From PLanc-01 sp034678485 (GTDB lineage Bacteria > Planctomycetota > Phycisphaerae > Sedimentisphaerales > Anaerobacaceae), in contig JAXDBU010000125.1 of the NCBI GenBank assembly GCA_034678485.1, positions 7,080 through 71,079 of the forward strand: a stretch of DNA of 64,000 nt, written 5' to 3'. The position numbers were made by a program, and so were the translations under genes. This document shows, piece after piece, positions 35,348 through 43,800 of this stretch (position 1 is the first letter of the stretch; every line of letters starts with the position of its first letter). Below the pieces are notes generated by a model, which worked only from the letters and a program-made list of their open reading frames with translations, had not been told where the DNA came from and did not search any database.

Positions 35348-36538
35348 ATGGTGGCAATACGTCGTGTCTTTCCGGTTGCAGCGATTGTGGCTTGCGTCGT
35401 GATGTTGCCGTGTGCTTTTGCACAGGATGCGGACAGGCTGGACATCACCCATGGGCCCTATCTCCAGGCTGTCACGGACTCGTCGGCTGTCGTGGTCTGG
35501 TTTACGAACAGGAACTGCGTTTCCCGGGTGGAATACGCTCCGGCGGATGCCCCCTCCGACAGTGACGAGACGAAGACCGCTTTTGGCAGCCATCACGGCC
35601 TCATCGACGCCAATACCACGATTCACAGGGTCCCGCTCACCGGCCTGAAACCGGGGGTCAGATACGAATACCGGGTCGTTTCCAGGGAGATTGTGAAATT
35701 CGATCCCTATGAGGTTACCTACGGCGACACGATCGTGGAAGGACCCTACTGTGTGCAGGCCTGGAACCCGCAGAAGGAGGGGATCTCATTCTGCGTGGTC
35801 AATGATATCCATGAGAATGTGCAGAGACTCGATTCCCTGCTGAACCAGGTTTCGCTGGGTGCGACGGATCTGGTTTTTCTCAACGGCGACATGATCGACC
35901 ACTGGACCCGCGAGAACCAGCCGTTCGACGCATTCCTGGATCTCTGTGTCCGGCGTTTCGCGAGGGAGACCCCAATGCTGTACGTCCGCGGCAACCACGA
36001 GACCCGCGGGTGTCTCGCCAGGGGACTGCTTGATTACTTCCCGACGTCCAACGGGCAGTATCACCATGCCTTCCGACACGGGCCTGTCGGCTTCCTCGTC
36101 CTGGATTCCGGCGAGGACAAGCCCGACTCGAACAAGGAATACGCCGGACTGGTGGACTTTGATGCCTACCGGGCCGAGCAGACGCAGTGGCTACGTCGAG
36201 TCGTTCAGGACGAGTCGTTCACGACCGCCAGATATCGAGTGGTCTTCATGCACATTCCACCTTCCACCCATCCGCGGGCGTACGGGGCCTCGCAGGTCCA
36301 TACGTTGTGGTCGCCCATCCTGAACGAGGCGCACATCGATCTGGTCCTCTGCGGCCATACGCACCGTTTTGCTCGAATTGATCCGAACGAATCGGCGAAC
36401 CGCTATCCCATCCTCATCAACGCACCCGACACAGTCGTCCAGATTGAAGCGTCGGGCAGTCGGCTGGAGGTGAAAGCCAAGAGAACTGATGGCGGGATCG
36501 TGGATACGTTTGCGTTGGAACCTCATTCCGGTGACTGA
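35348..36538 (+). CDS. Secreted purple-acid-phosphatase-like metallophosphoesterase
   Basis: A signal peptide (ending CAFAQD) precedes a fibronectin-III-like N-terminal domain typical of purple acid phosphatases (GPYLQAVTDSSAVVVWFT). The calcineurin-like catalytic domain has NDIHEN in place of the usual GDxH, then FLNGDMID, YVRGNHE, FMHIPPS and LCGHTHR. The first motif has Asn before Asp-Ile-His, but the metal ligands Asp and His are kept. It should hydrolyse phosphoesters outside the cytoplasm. The start at ATG 35348 follows GGGAGG closely; the frame is open further upstream but the signal peptide fixes this choice. Confidence 0.85.
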   Translation: MVAIRRVFPVAAIVACVVMLPCAFAQDADRLDITHGPYLQAVTDSSAVVVWFTNRNCVSRVEYAPADAPSDSDETKTAFGSHHGLIDANTTIHRVPLTGLKPGVRYEYRVVSREIVKFDPYEVTYGDTIVEGPYCVQAWNPQKEGISFCVVNDIHENVQRLDSLLNQVSLGATDLVFLNGDMIDHWTRENQPFDAFLDLCVRRFARETPMLYVRGNHETRGCLARGLLDYFPTSNGQYHHAFRHGPVGFLVLDSGEDKPDSNKEYAGLVDFDAYRAEQTQWLRRVVQDESFTTARYRVVFMHIPPSTHPRAYGASQVHTLWSPILNEAHIDLVLCGHTHRFARIDPNESANRYPILINAPDTVVQIEASGSRLEVKAKRTDGGIVDTFALEPHSGD

Positions 36539-36611
36539 AACCGCCGGAGGGGGCAGACTCCTGCTCGACCAGAATGGTGAACAAGGCCGCAAGTGCTTTT
36601 GTACAAAGCTC

Positions 36612-36640
36612 TTGCGTGCACGTGTCTATTTGGCTATACT
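36612..36640 (+). promoter_or_regulatory. Promoter of the ECF sigma operon
   Basis: TTGCGT (36612-36617), a 17-base spacer and TATACT (36635-36640), 26 bases before the sigma factor start. Confidence 0.7.
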
Positions 36641-36666
36641 GAAGGCAGTCTCCGTCGAGCGCAAGA

Positions 36667-37296
36667 ATGGAAAATGACGGCCCAACCACAGAACAGACAG
36701 GCGCTACGGCGCATCTGAATAGCATTAAGCTTGGTGTTGAGGTGCCAACGAGGCCGACGCCTGTGGATGACAGCAGCGTGCTCGCAAAGCAACTTCGCCA
36801 TGGCGAGCACGCGGCGGCCACAGAGCTTGTGGACCGTTACTACCAGCGGATTTACCTGTTCATGCGGGCCGTCGGACATGACCGCCAGATCAGCGAGGAC
36901 CTGACGCAGGAAACGTTCTTGCGGGCTTGGTACCACATCGGGCAACTACGGGACGGCAAAGCGCTCAACAGTTGGTTGTTTCGAATTGCCGGCAATGTGT
37001 CGCGTCTGCACCGACGGCGGTTGAAAGGCAAAGACAGCGTCAGTCTCGATAGTATCGAGCCCCCGGCGGGTGACGCCGACGGATCGCGGGAGGCCGGACG
37101 GCAGGAGCAACTTGACCGTGTGCAGCAGGCAGTCCAGAGGTTGCCCTGGAAGCTCAGACAGGCGGTTGTCCTGCACTATATGGAGCAATTGACGATTGCC
37201 GAGGCGGCCGACGCCGCGGGGATTCGCGCGGGGACGTTGAAGAGCCGCCTGAACCGCGGCTTGGAGGCACTGAGGAAGGAAGTGGCCGACGAGTGA
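36667..37296 (+). CDS. ECF-family RNA polymerase sigma factor
   Basis: A 209-residue sigma factor. After a 35-residue variable leader, region 2 shows LVDRYYQRIYLFMRAVGHD and SEDLTQETFLRAWYHIGQL, with the -10 recognition helix next to FRIAGNVSRLHRRR. Region 4 has LPWKLRQAVVLHYMEQLTIAEAA and an HTH (GIRAGTLKSRLNRGLEALR). It directs RNA polymerase to a specific regulon, probably envelope-related. The gene 49 bp downstream encodes a single-span membrane protein that may be its regulator. Confidence 0.93.
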   Translation: MENDGPTTEQTGATAHLNSIKLGVEVPTRPTPVDDSSVLAKQLRHGEHAAATELVDRYYQRIYLFMRAVGHDRQISEDLTQETFLRAWYHIGQLRDGKALNSWLFRIAGNVSRLHRRRLKGKDSVSLDSIEPPAGDADGSREAGRQEQLDRVQQAVQRLPWKLRQAVVLHYMEQLTIAEAADAAGIRAGTLKSRLNRGLEALRKEVADE

Positions 37297-37345
37297 CGGA
37301 AACAGCGAACGTTAGTCTCGGAGAACCGCAAGGGATGGACCAATC

Positions 37346-37888
37346 ATGGGAAAGCCAAGAATCGAGGGTCTTCTAAGGGATTTGGCTACGCGCGGCATCA
37401 GTCGTGCCCGGCCTGAGCTTGCCCAGGAGATCAAGGGCCGGATACCCGGCCGACTGATTCCCCATCGAATGGACTCCGTGGGCATCCTTGCCGAATTACG
37501 GATCGGTCGGTTTGCAGCGGCCGCGACCATTCTCATCGCGCTGTTGGTGACGGGCAGCTTCTTCGGCGGCACCGATGCCGTCGGGAAGCAGATGTATGAA
37601 GACAGCAAGCTGCTCCTTCAATACACGCTGGCCGGGGAGAACGCCTGCAAGAGCCGGATACTCGGCAGCCTGATGCAATTCCGTGACGACATGGCCGCCC
37701 AGGGACGAGAGGTTGTCGTCTATGGGGACCAGATCGACTTCAGCAATCGTTACGCCATCGTGATGTACTGGAAGCTGTCTGAGGACAAGTATGGAGTGGT
37801 GCTGGGGGACCTGTCTCCCTGGACGGTCAGCGGCGATACGCTGATCCGGCTTCAGACTCACATGCTCCGCGAACGCCAGAAGAAATAG
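37346..37888 (+). CDS. Single-pass membrane protein downstream of ECF sigma, candidate anti-sigma
   Basis: A 180-residue protein with a basic cytoplasmic N-terminal segment of about 50 residues, one membrane helix (FAAAATILIALLVTGSFF) and an external domain of about 110 residues. That plan and its place after a sigma gene fit an anti-sigma factor or sigma-associated sensor. It lacks the HxxxCxxC zinc motif of the common anti-sigma class, and I do not recognise the external domain. The start at ATG 37346 has AAGGGATGG upstream. Function is inferred from position only. Confidence 0.65.
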   Translation: MGKPRIEGLLRDLATRGISRARPELAQEIKGRIPGRLIPHRMDSVGILAELRIGRFAAAATILIALLVTGSFFGGTDAVGKQMYEDSKLLLQYTLAGENACKSRILGSLMQFRDDMAAQGREVVVYGDQIDFSNRYAIVMYWKLSEDKYGVVLGDLSPWTVSGDTLIRLQTHMLRERQKK

Positions 37889-37911
37889 CCTCGCTCCGAC
37901 GATCAGTTGTC

Positions 37912-37940
37912 TTGCACCGATCAGGAGGGTCTGGTAAAAT
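37912..37940 (+). promoter_or_regulatory. Promoter of the pseudopilin gene
   Basis: TTGCAC (37912-37917), a 17-base spacer and TAAAAT (37935-37940) preceded by TGG as an extended -10. Confidence 0.65.
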
Positions 37941-38000
37941 AGACTTGCCGGTGGTTGGATCGTCGGGTATCTGATTGCTTTTGCTTTGGAAGGGGCTGTC

Positions 38001-38846
38001 ATGACCAGGCGTGAGGGGTTCACACTCATCGAACTGCTTGTTGTCATCGCGATTATCGCACTTCTGATGTCGATCCTGATGCCCTCGCTGGCGCGGGTCA
38101 GGAAGCAAGCCCAATCCATCGCCTGCATGTCGCGTCTGAAGAGTTGGGGCCTGTTGTTCAGGCTGTACTGCGACGAGAACAACGGATACTTCAACGAGGG
38201 GTGGGGTTACCTGCAGCACACCCAGAATTCCGGCAAGCCGGAGGCCTATGGGCTCTGGATGAACGCCCTGCGGCCTTACTACAAGGATGAGAAGATGTGC
38301 TTGTGTCCGACCGCCACCAGGGAAGTCCTGGGTGATAGTGACTTCGCCACCTTCAAAGCCTGGTATCGTGACATCGAAAACCGTTATCCGGAGAAGACCG
38401 AAGGGGCGATGAAGCACTTCATTGGCAGTTACAGCATCAACAACTGGACCAATTACAGCCCGCAAGGTCGTGATAGCGGCCGGCCGGCGGTGAATTTCTG
38501 GAAGAGCTCGCAGAATCTGCGGAGGGCCAGCGAGGTTCCGCTGTTTGGCGACAACACCTGGCATGATGCGTGGCCCCAGTACAACGACGCGCCTGTGTCG
38601 CACCCGTTTGACTATGGATGGGGCAACAAAGGCAGCAGCGGAGAGATGAATCAGTTCTGTATCGACCGCCACAGTGGGTGGGTCAACATGGCGTTTGCAG
38701 ACTGGTCGGTGCGCCACGTGGGACTCAAGGAGTTGTGGACCCTCCTGTGGCATCGAACGTACATCATCAACGGCCCTTGGACGAAGGCGGGCGGTGTCAA
38801 TCCCGCCGACTGGCCGCTCTGGCTGCGGAAGTACAAGGACTATTGA
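38001..38846 (+). CDS. Type IV pilin-like (prepilin N-terminal motif) protein
   Basis: The protein begins MTRREGFTLIELLVVIAI, a classical prepilin peptidase site (cleavage after Gly, N-methyl-Phe) with a hydrophobic helix. The 250-residue C-terminal domain (CMSRLKSWGLLFRLYCDENNG, FGDNTWHDAWP, HSGWVNMAFADWSVRHV) matches the large group of pilin-like proteins expanded in Planctomycetota, where the phrase FADGHV-like near the end is typical. It is probably displayed at the inner membrane or surface by a type II or IV machinery. The start at ATG 38001 has GGAAGGGG upstream. Its 3' end overlaps the convergent gene at 38797 by 50 bases. Confidence 0.85.
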   Translation: MTRREGFTLIELLVVIAIIALLMSILMPSLARVRKQAQSIACMSRLKSWGLLFRLYCDENNGYFNEGWGYLQHTQNSGKPEAYGLWMNALRPYYKDEKMCLCPTATREVLGDSDFATFKAWYRDIENRYPEKTEGAMKHFIGSYSINNWTNYSPQGRDSGRPAVNFWKSSQNLRRASEVPLFGDNTWHDAWPQYNDAPVSHPFDYGWGNKGSSGEMNQFCIDRHSGWVNMAFADWSVRHVGLKELWTLLWHRTYIINGPWTKAGGVNPADWPLWLRKYKDY

Positions 38847-39591
38847 CAGACGGCTCTATCCGACATGTGGGTGCGTGCGGAATCACGCTGGGGGGCGCGC
38901 CGCAAGACAGCGATTGGATGTGCTTCATTGCCAGATGAGCGGCATTTCTCACGGCTGGATCGGCGTCGCTTTGGACGCGACGCTGCAACGCCTCCAGATT
39001 CGATTGCACCGGGCCGACCTGCCCGAGCAGGAGGCCGGCCAGGTACACCACGAACGGATCCGGCCGGGACATCTTCATGTGTCTATCCATCATCTCGACG
39101 ATGGCTATGACCGAGTGATGCGGCGATTGCCATCTCTCGGATCTTGCTACAGGCAACAAGCGCCACAGGCCCCGATAATGGTACGCGTAAACCGCAGGCG
39201 GCATGCTCGACGGGATAAACAGCTTGTTGCGAGCCAGGATGTAGAACGGGCAAACACAAGGAGACGATTCCGGCGACTCATCGAGACTCAGGAAGGCACG
39301 GATTCCGCCATACCAGGGGAGACGATTCAAGCTCTCGACCAGAGCCCAGCACAACAGTTGGCTGCGTTCGATTGCCTGTCGCACCGCATTGAACACCTGC
39401 TCGCACTCGATCTCCAGAGCGCAGAAGACCTCCAACGCCGCAGGGGCGGTCTGGGCACAACCCAGAGCCTCGATCAGATCCGCCTTCGACGGCGATTCCG
39501 CGAGGTGGCTCAAGGCATCCACGGTGATCTCGGACGGCCAGGGGGCGTGTCTGAGGCGTCGTGCGGCATGAGTCAGTTCGGCAGCGTGCAT
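38797..39591 (-). CDS. Hypothetical protein, possibly helical-repeat
   Basis: A 264-residue frame starting at ATG 39591 with GGAGA upstream. Composition is that of a real soluble protein, unlike the competing plus-strand frame. It appears mostly helical: AESPSKADLIEALGCAQTA, ALEIECEQVFNAVRQAIE and a C-terminal segment (SNLEALQRRVQSDADPAVRN) that reads like a HEAT-type repeat. The last 40 residues are low-complexity and overlap the pseudopilin gene, so the true C-terminus may be shorter. I recognise no family. Confidence 0.6.
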   Translation of the reverse strand: MHAAELTHAARRLRHAPWPSEITVDALSHLAESPSKADLIEALGCAQTAPAALEVFCALEIECEQVFNAVRQAIERSQLLCWALVESLNRLPWYGGIRAFLSLDESPESSPCVCPFYILARNKLFIPSSMPPAVYAYHYRGLWRLLPVARSERWQSPHHSVIAIVEMMDRHMKMSRPDPFVVYLAGLLLGQVGPVQSNLEALQRRVQSDADPAVRNAAHLAMKHIQSLSCGAPPSVIPHAPTCRIEPSVNSPCTSAARAASRRD

Positions 39592-39918
39592 GGTGATCTC
39601 CCATATGATCCGGCACAAGCGATGGAGCGGCACAGCAGATTGGTCTTTTCCTGACCGGGGCCATTGCCATCCGATTGTCTCAAGGATACAATGTTGTCGA
39701 AAATAACCATTTACACAGGGTACTTGTGTTCGGTGATTGTGTCAATAAAAGGCTTAAATGACCCTGCAATCGGATTGCACGGGCGTAGCCGCAGAATGCC
39801 GATATGGTCACGTTCATAGCCATATGGAGGACACGTCCAGGGAGTCTTTTGGTGCGGTCGGCGGCCAAATACCCCCTCTGTGGCTGCCTTGGAGGCCATA
39901 TCCGGAAGGAGAAACGTC
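39592..39918. other. Divergent intergenic region
   Basis: This 327-bp stretch separates two divergent genes. It is locally AT-richer around 39680-39760, as expected for promoters, but I could not pick confident -35/-10 pairs. The only clear signal is the GGAAGGAG ribosome site before 39919. I see no RNA gene or repeat. Confidence 0.4.
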
Positions 39919-41025
39919 ATGCAGGTGGAAAGCCGTCTCAAGGAGGTGCTGGCGCAACACGGCCTGGATCATCACGGCGTGATCCAGGAGATTGCCCAGG
40001 CAGTTGGCGTCAACCGACACACGATCGCCAGGCTCTATAGCGACCGTTCGCCGGGTGTGACTTTCGCTCTGCTGGGCCGGCTGTGCAATTGGCTGGCCGA
40101 GAACGGCGTCCCGCCCGACGAGTTGCCTGGCTCGCTGTTCGGCGCCGGTCGTGCCGCACTCTGGACGGCCATCGCCCGCCACGGAGGCGCTGTGACGATC
40201 TACCTGGGCGAGTATCAACTGACTCGCGACGATGAGGTCCTCTGGCGTTGGATCTCGCGTCGCGACGCAAGCGTCGCCAACCTGGTGTTGCAGCGTCTGT
40301 CGTTGGGGACCGAAGGCGGATCGCCGGCGCCGCCTCTGGGTTTCGAGTACATCCCGTTCCGTTATTCGCCGATGGATCACATCGTCGATCCGCGGGTCCT
40401 TGCCGAGGATATTCGAAGGACGCAGGACGTCTTCGAGCGCGTGCAGCAGCGGGCCAACGTCGGCACCACGATCATCATCGGCAGCCAGCGCGTGAATTAC
40501 CTGCTGGAGTTCTTCGTGGCGGACCTGTTCGGGTGCCGTCCGTTCGTTTCGCCTTCCGGCCGACCCTCGGTACCCTTCTTCAACGTGTATCGGCCGAACG
40601 ATCAGAACACGCCGAGCTGTTTCGGCGGACCCCAGAACCCCTTCCGATCCCGGGACAAGACCGTGCCGGGACTCCATTACCTCAACGACCATGGCCGATG
40701 GGAGACCTGTCCCTGGTTGCGCGACCGGCAGGACGCCGGGATCGTGATCTCGCTCAAGGACCATCGGCGGGGCTCCCTGGTTCTGGCTATATTTGGCGTC
40801 TCCGGCTGGGCCACGGAGGCGATTGGAGGGCAGTTGGTTCTCAAAGAAGACCTATTCTGGCCGCCCGTCGTGAAGCTTAAGACCCGAGAGATCGGTGTCT
40901 ACGTATGCCAGTTGACTCACGGCTTGTCTGACGAGACGCACGCGGACGAGGGACACGTCCAAATGGGCGCCTGTGAAGTGACTGCGCTCGGGGAGCGGAC
41001 CATTGCGAACCTGCTTGGGCGGTAA
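39919..41025 (+). CDS. HTH transcription regulator with C-terminal sensor-like domain
   Basis: A 368-residue protein. Residues 1-70 form a Cro/CI-like HTH (VIQEIAQAVGVNRHTIARLY). The C-terminal 180 residues show the spaced blocks TTIIIGSQRVNYLLEFFVADL, a Pro/Phe-rich middle, DAGIVISL and RGSLVLAIFGVSGWATEAIG. This pattern (an IGS/GGP-N strand, then a G-x-ATxAA-type helix) resembles a sensor domain I have seen attached to HTH regulators in other bacteria, but I cannot name it with confidence. The start has the strong site AAGGAG. Ligand and targets are unknown. Confidence 0.75.
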   Translation: MQVESRLKEVLAQHGLDHHGVIQEIAQAVGVNRHTIARLYSDRSPGVTFALLGRLCNWLAENGVPPDELPGSLFGAGRAALWTAIARHGGAVTIYLGEYQLTRDDEVLWRWISRRDASVANLVLQRLSLGTEGGSPAPPLGFEYIPFRYSPMDHIVDPRVLAEDIRRTQDVFERVQQRANVGTTIIIGSQRVNYLLEFFVADLFGCRPFVSPSGRPSVPFFNVYRPNDQNTPSCFGGPQNPFRSRDKTVPGLHYLNDHGRWETCPWLRDRQDAGIVISLKDHRRGSLVLAIFGVSGWATEAIGGQLVLKEDLFWPPVVKLKTREIGVYVCQLTHGLSDETHADEGHVQMGACEVTALGERTIANLLGR

Positions 41026-41030
41026 ATCGT

Positions 41031-41060
41031 GGGCTGCACCATTGGAGGATGATGCAGCCC
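41031..41060. terminator. Hairpin between convergent regulator genes
   Basis: An 8-bp stem, GGGCTGCA (41031-41038) with TGCAGCCC (41053-41060). No T-run follows on either strand, so terminator function is uncertain. Confidence 0.35.
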
Positions 41061-41151
41061 TGAAAGGAAGCGTCCGTGCAGAATTATCGTCAGTGGGAAC
41101 GTCGCAGCGCCGCCTTTGCGAACGGGCGACCGCTGCGCCGGATCGCTGTCG

Positions 41152-41730
41152 TCAGTAGATGATAGCGGTGGCTTCCTCGATCTTCTTGATGATCTCACCG
41201 GTATCGGATGGATTCGAAACGTAGCCGTCGAAGCCTTTCTGCATCAAGGCGACCGCCTCCTGGCTGTTCAGAGCGTTCGCCAGAGCGACGACCTTGATTG
41301 TCGCGAGGTCTTCATTGGCCCGCATGCTTGTGCAAACCGCATGGGCGTCGATGCTGTTCGTCAGGAGATTGATCAGGACCACGTGCGGCGAGAACTTCTG
41401 GGCAGCCGCCCCGGCTTCGAACCCGTTGTGTGCGACCATGACGTCGTAGCCGCCTCGACCTTTCAAGGCGTCGATCAGACCGTTGCCCGACCGCTCGTCA
41501 CTGTCCAGGATCAGGACGCGGATCTTGCCGACCGCCAAGGCGTCCGTGGGCATGTTGTTGGCCTTCATGAAGCGAACCAACTCGCTGAGCGGAATCCGTC
41601 GGTCCTTGCTGCCCGGAATGCGGTAGCCCTTGAGCTGACCGGAATCGAACCACTTGGATACGGTGCGAGGCGCCACGTTGCATATTCTTGCGACATCACC
41701 CGTCGTCAGTACATTCCTGCCTTTTGCCAT
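41152..41730 (-). CDS. MerR-like HTH fused to a pseudo-receiver domain
   Basis: A 192-residue protein. The N-terminal part (LTTGDVARICNVAPRTVSKWF) is an excisionase/BldC-type winged HTH. The C-terminal part folds like a response-regulator receiver: acidic pair Asp76/Asp78 in LDSDE and the expected strand VVLIN. The phosphoacceptor Asp is Asn121, and the conserved Lys of the KP motif is Asn173 (NPSD). It therefore probably does not accept phosphate and may sense by protein contact or another ligand. The frame extends far upstream, but ATG 41730 begins the domain cleanly. Confidence 0.85.
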   Translation of the reverse strand: MAKGRNVLTTGDVARICNVAPRTVSKWFDSGQLKGYRIPGSKDRRIPLSELVRFMKANNMPTDALAVGKIRVLILDSDERSGNGLIDALKGRGGYDVMVAHNGFEAGAAAQKFSPHVVLINLLTNSIDAHAVCTSMRANEDLATIKVVALANALNSQEAVALMQKGFDGYVSNPSDTGEIIKKIEEATAIIY

Positions 41731-41998
41731 GAGTAGGATTCCCGAATAAGTCGATTGCTGCCGTACCGTTTTTCGACCCGAAAACAGAGGGTGTTTAGCA
41801 GTGGATGAAGATTTCACGCTGGGTCTTTCAGCCGTGCGTCTCGGTCGCCGGGCATGTCCTATAACTCGTGCCGACGCCGGCTGTCCTTTGACCGGGACCG
41901 CGGAAGGAATTCCGTCCATAACTGCGTTGGGACCTTGCGTGCCCCCAGACGCGAGCCGATAGATAGGGAGACTGAACACCGATTCAAAGGAAATCATC

Positions 41999-43120
41999 GT
42001 GCGGATACCACTGTCACGACCGGACATCACTGAACTGGAGATCGATTGTGTTGTGGAGGTTCTGCGCAGCCCGAATCTGTCATTGGGACCGATGGGAGGC
42101 CGGTTCGAGAGTGCATTCGCAGCGTATCTGGGCCGACGTCGGGCCGTCGCGGTCAATAGCGGCACCAGCGGCCTGTTTCTCAGCCTGCTGGCCTTGGGAA
42201 TTGGCGAGGGTGATGAGGTTGTGACCACGCCATTTACGTTCATTGCCTCAGCCACGACGATCATGATGACCGGCGCCAGGCCGGTGTTTGTCGATATCGA
42301 CCCGGTGAGCCTGAACATCGACCCGGAGCGAATCGAGGCCGTGGTAGGCGAGCACACGAAGGCCGTCTTGCCGGTCGAGGTCTTCGGCAACCCGGCCGGT
42401 TTCGACCGAATCTGCGAGATGGCCCGGCGACATGGCTTGCTCGTCATCGAGGATAGTTGCGAGGCGCTGGGCTCAGCGTTGAACGGCAGAAAGTCCGGGA
42501 CTTGGGGTGCCGCCGGCGTGTTCGGCTTCTACCCAAACAAACAGATCACCACCGGCGAAGGCGGCATGATCGTCACGGATGACGACCGCCTCGCGGATTT
42601 GTGCGTCTCCCTTCGCAACCAGGGTCGAGGATCAGATGGGAGCTGGTTGGCCCACGAGCGGCTGGGATACAATTATCGGCTCAGCGACATCCACTGCGCT
42701 CTCGGCGTGGCTCAGCTTTCCCGTCTGGATGAGATCAAGGCCCGCCGTCGCGAGGTGGCCGGCTGGTACCAGGAGATGCTGGCGGACGACGATCGAATCA
42801 TTATTCCGCGCGAGGCGCCCGGCTGCGAGATCAGTTGGTTCGTATTCGTGGTCCAATTGGCGGAACGGTTCGGCAGGGAACAACGGGACCAGGTCCTGCG
42901 AGAAATGAGCCGTCAGGGCATTCAAGTGGGCAATTACTTCACGCCGGTGCACCTGCAACCATTCGTTGCCAAACGGTACGGCCATCATGTGGGTGATTTC
43001 CCCATTGCGGAATCGGCCGGCGGCCGGACGATTGCCCTCCCGTTCCACAACCGCCTGACTCCCGACGAAGTTGCCCTTGTCTGCGGAACGCTCAGGGCGA
43101 TCCTCGACGTCAATCTGTGA
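41999..43120 (+). CDS. DegT/DnrJ/EryC1/StrS family sugar aminotransferase
   Basis: A 373-residue PLP-dependent aminotransferase that typically transfers an amino group from Glu to a nucleotide-linked keto-sugar for surface polysaccharides. Motifs: VNSGTSGL, TTPFTFIASATTI, VEVFGNP, IEDSCEALGS, the PLP Lys in GFYPNKQITTGEGGM and NYRLSDIHCALG. The start is GTG 41999 with AAAGGA upstream. No other sugar-nucleotide genes lie beside it, so the exact substrate is open. Confidence 0.92.
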   Translation: MRIPLSRPDITELEIDCVVEVLRSPNLSLGPMGGRFESAFAAYLGRRRAVAVNSGTSGLFLSLLALGIGEGDEVVTTPFTFIASATTIMMTGARPVFVDIDPVSLNIDPERIEAVVGEHTKAVLPVEVFGNPAGFDRICEMARRHGLLVIEDSCEALGSALNGRKSGTWGAAGVFGFYPNKQITTGEGGMIVTDDDRLADLCVSLRNQGRGSDGSWLAHERLGYNYRLSDIHCALGVAQLSRLDEIKARRREVAGWYQEMLADDDRIIIPREAPGCEISWFVFVVQLAERFGREQRDQVLREMSRQGIQVGNYFTPVHLQPFVAKRYGHHVGDFPIAESAGGRTIALPFHNRLTPDEVALVCGTLRAILDVNL

Positions 43121-43143
43121 CGGCGAGTCCGCCTCCCCCTTCT

Positions 43144-43171
43144 TTGCACGTGCGGGATTTTATCGTACAGT
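43144..43171 (+). promoter_or_regulatory. Possible promoter of the 90-residue membrane protein gene
   Basis: TTGCAC (43144-43149), a 16-base spacer and TACAGT (43166-43171). Confidence 0.4.
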
Positions 43172-43246
43172 TTAAGTAGGGAATCACGGAGAACGGCCGG
43201 AGGGCCGGTCGACAAATTCCAGCGACGGAAGGGGGGAACTCGCCGC

Positions 43247-43519
43247 ATGGGCTGGAGAATGAAACTCGTTTCTCTGCTGATTGTGTATTGTGCCGGCTTC
43301 GCCACCGCGATCTACTGCCTGGCGCCGGCGCCCGAGCCGGGCGAAGGTCAGACGCCGCAACTGGCCAAGCTGGGCGGATCGATCGACTCGCAGCAGATCG
43401 TCAGGTCTGTGAACTGCGGGATCCACAAGTGCGTGGACCTCGGCAAGGAAGCCGCCGCGGACCTGGCCCAACGGATTCAGAAGCAGATCGACAAGGCACA
43501 GTCCAAGTCGGATAAGTAG
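43247..43519 (+). CDS. Small single-pass membrane or secreted protein
   Basis: A 90-residue protein with an N-terminal hydrophobic segment (LVSLLIVYCAGFATAIYCLA), a Pro/Gly linker and a charged helical tail (DLAQRIQKQIDKAQSKSDK). ATG 43247 follows GGGGGGA by about ten bases; a second ATG at 43259 is possible. The predicted amphipathic tail could associate with membrane or form a coiled coil. I recognise no family. It is flanked by non-coding DNA on both sides. Confidence 0.6.
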   Translation: MGWRMKLVSLLIVYCAGFATAIYCLAPAPEPGEGQTPQLAKLGGSIDSQQIVRSVNCGIHKCVDLGKEAAADLAQRIQKQIDKAQSKSDK

Positions 43520-43694
43520 CCGCCGACGTGTGACCTCGCCGAGGGCGCCTTGAGCGATCCCGATCCAGGGTTGACCTCCAGCCAACGGGCCACGGCGGGG
43601 GCGTGACCCCGCGCACAATCGTCCCTTGCCATCATCCTCTCCCCGTGCCTATGCATCCGATGCAGCGGGAGCATCTTCGCACGGACTCATCTGC

Positions 43695-43723
43695 TTGACG
43701 GTCCCCACCGCTTCCACCATAAT
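43695..43723 (+). promoter_or_regulatory. Promoter of the MBOAT-CBM9 operon
   Basis: TTGACG (43695-43700), a 17-base spacer and CATAAT (43718-43723), about 80 bases before the acyltransferase start. Confidence 0.6.
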
Positions 43724-43800
43724 ACCCGCGTGGGCAACAGGGATGACACGTGAGCAGACAACAGGTGCGGATGTGTCCGACGACCGCGGCCTGTTGAGGA

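Noticed and set aside
38674..39654. Plus-strand frame competing with the hypothetical gene at 38797-39591
   Set aside because: Composition is unnatural (Arg/Gln/His-rich) and it overlaps the end of the pseudopilin gene; the minus-strand frame reads as a normal protein with a ribosome site.
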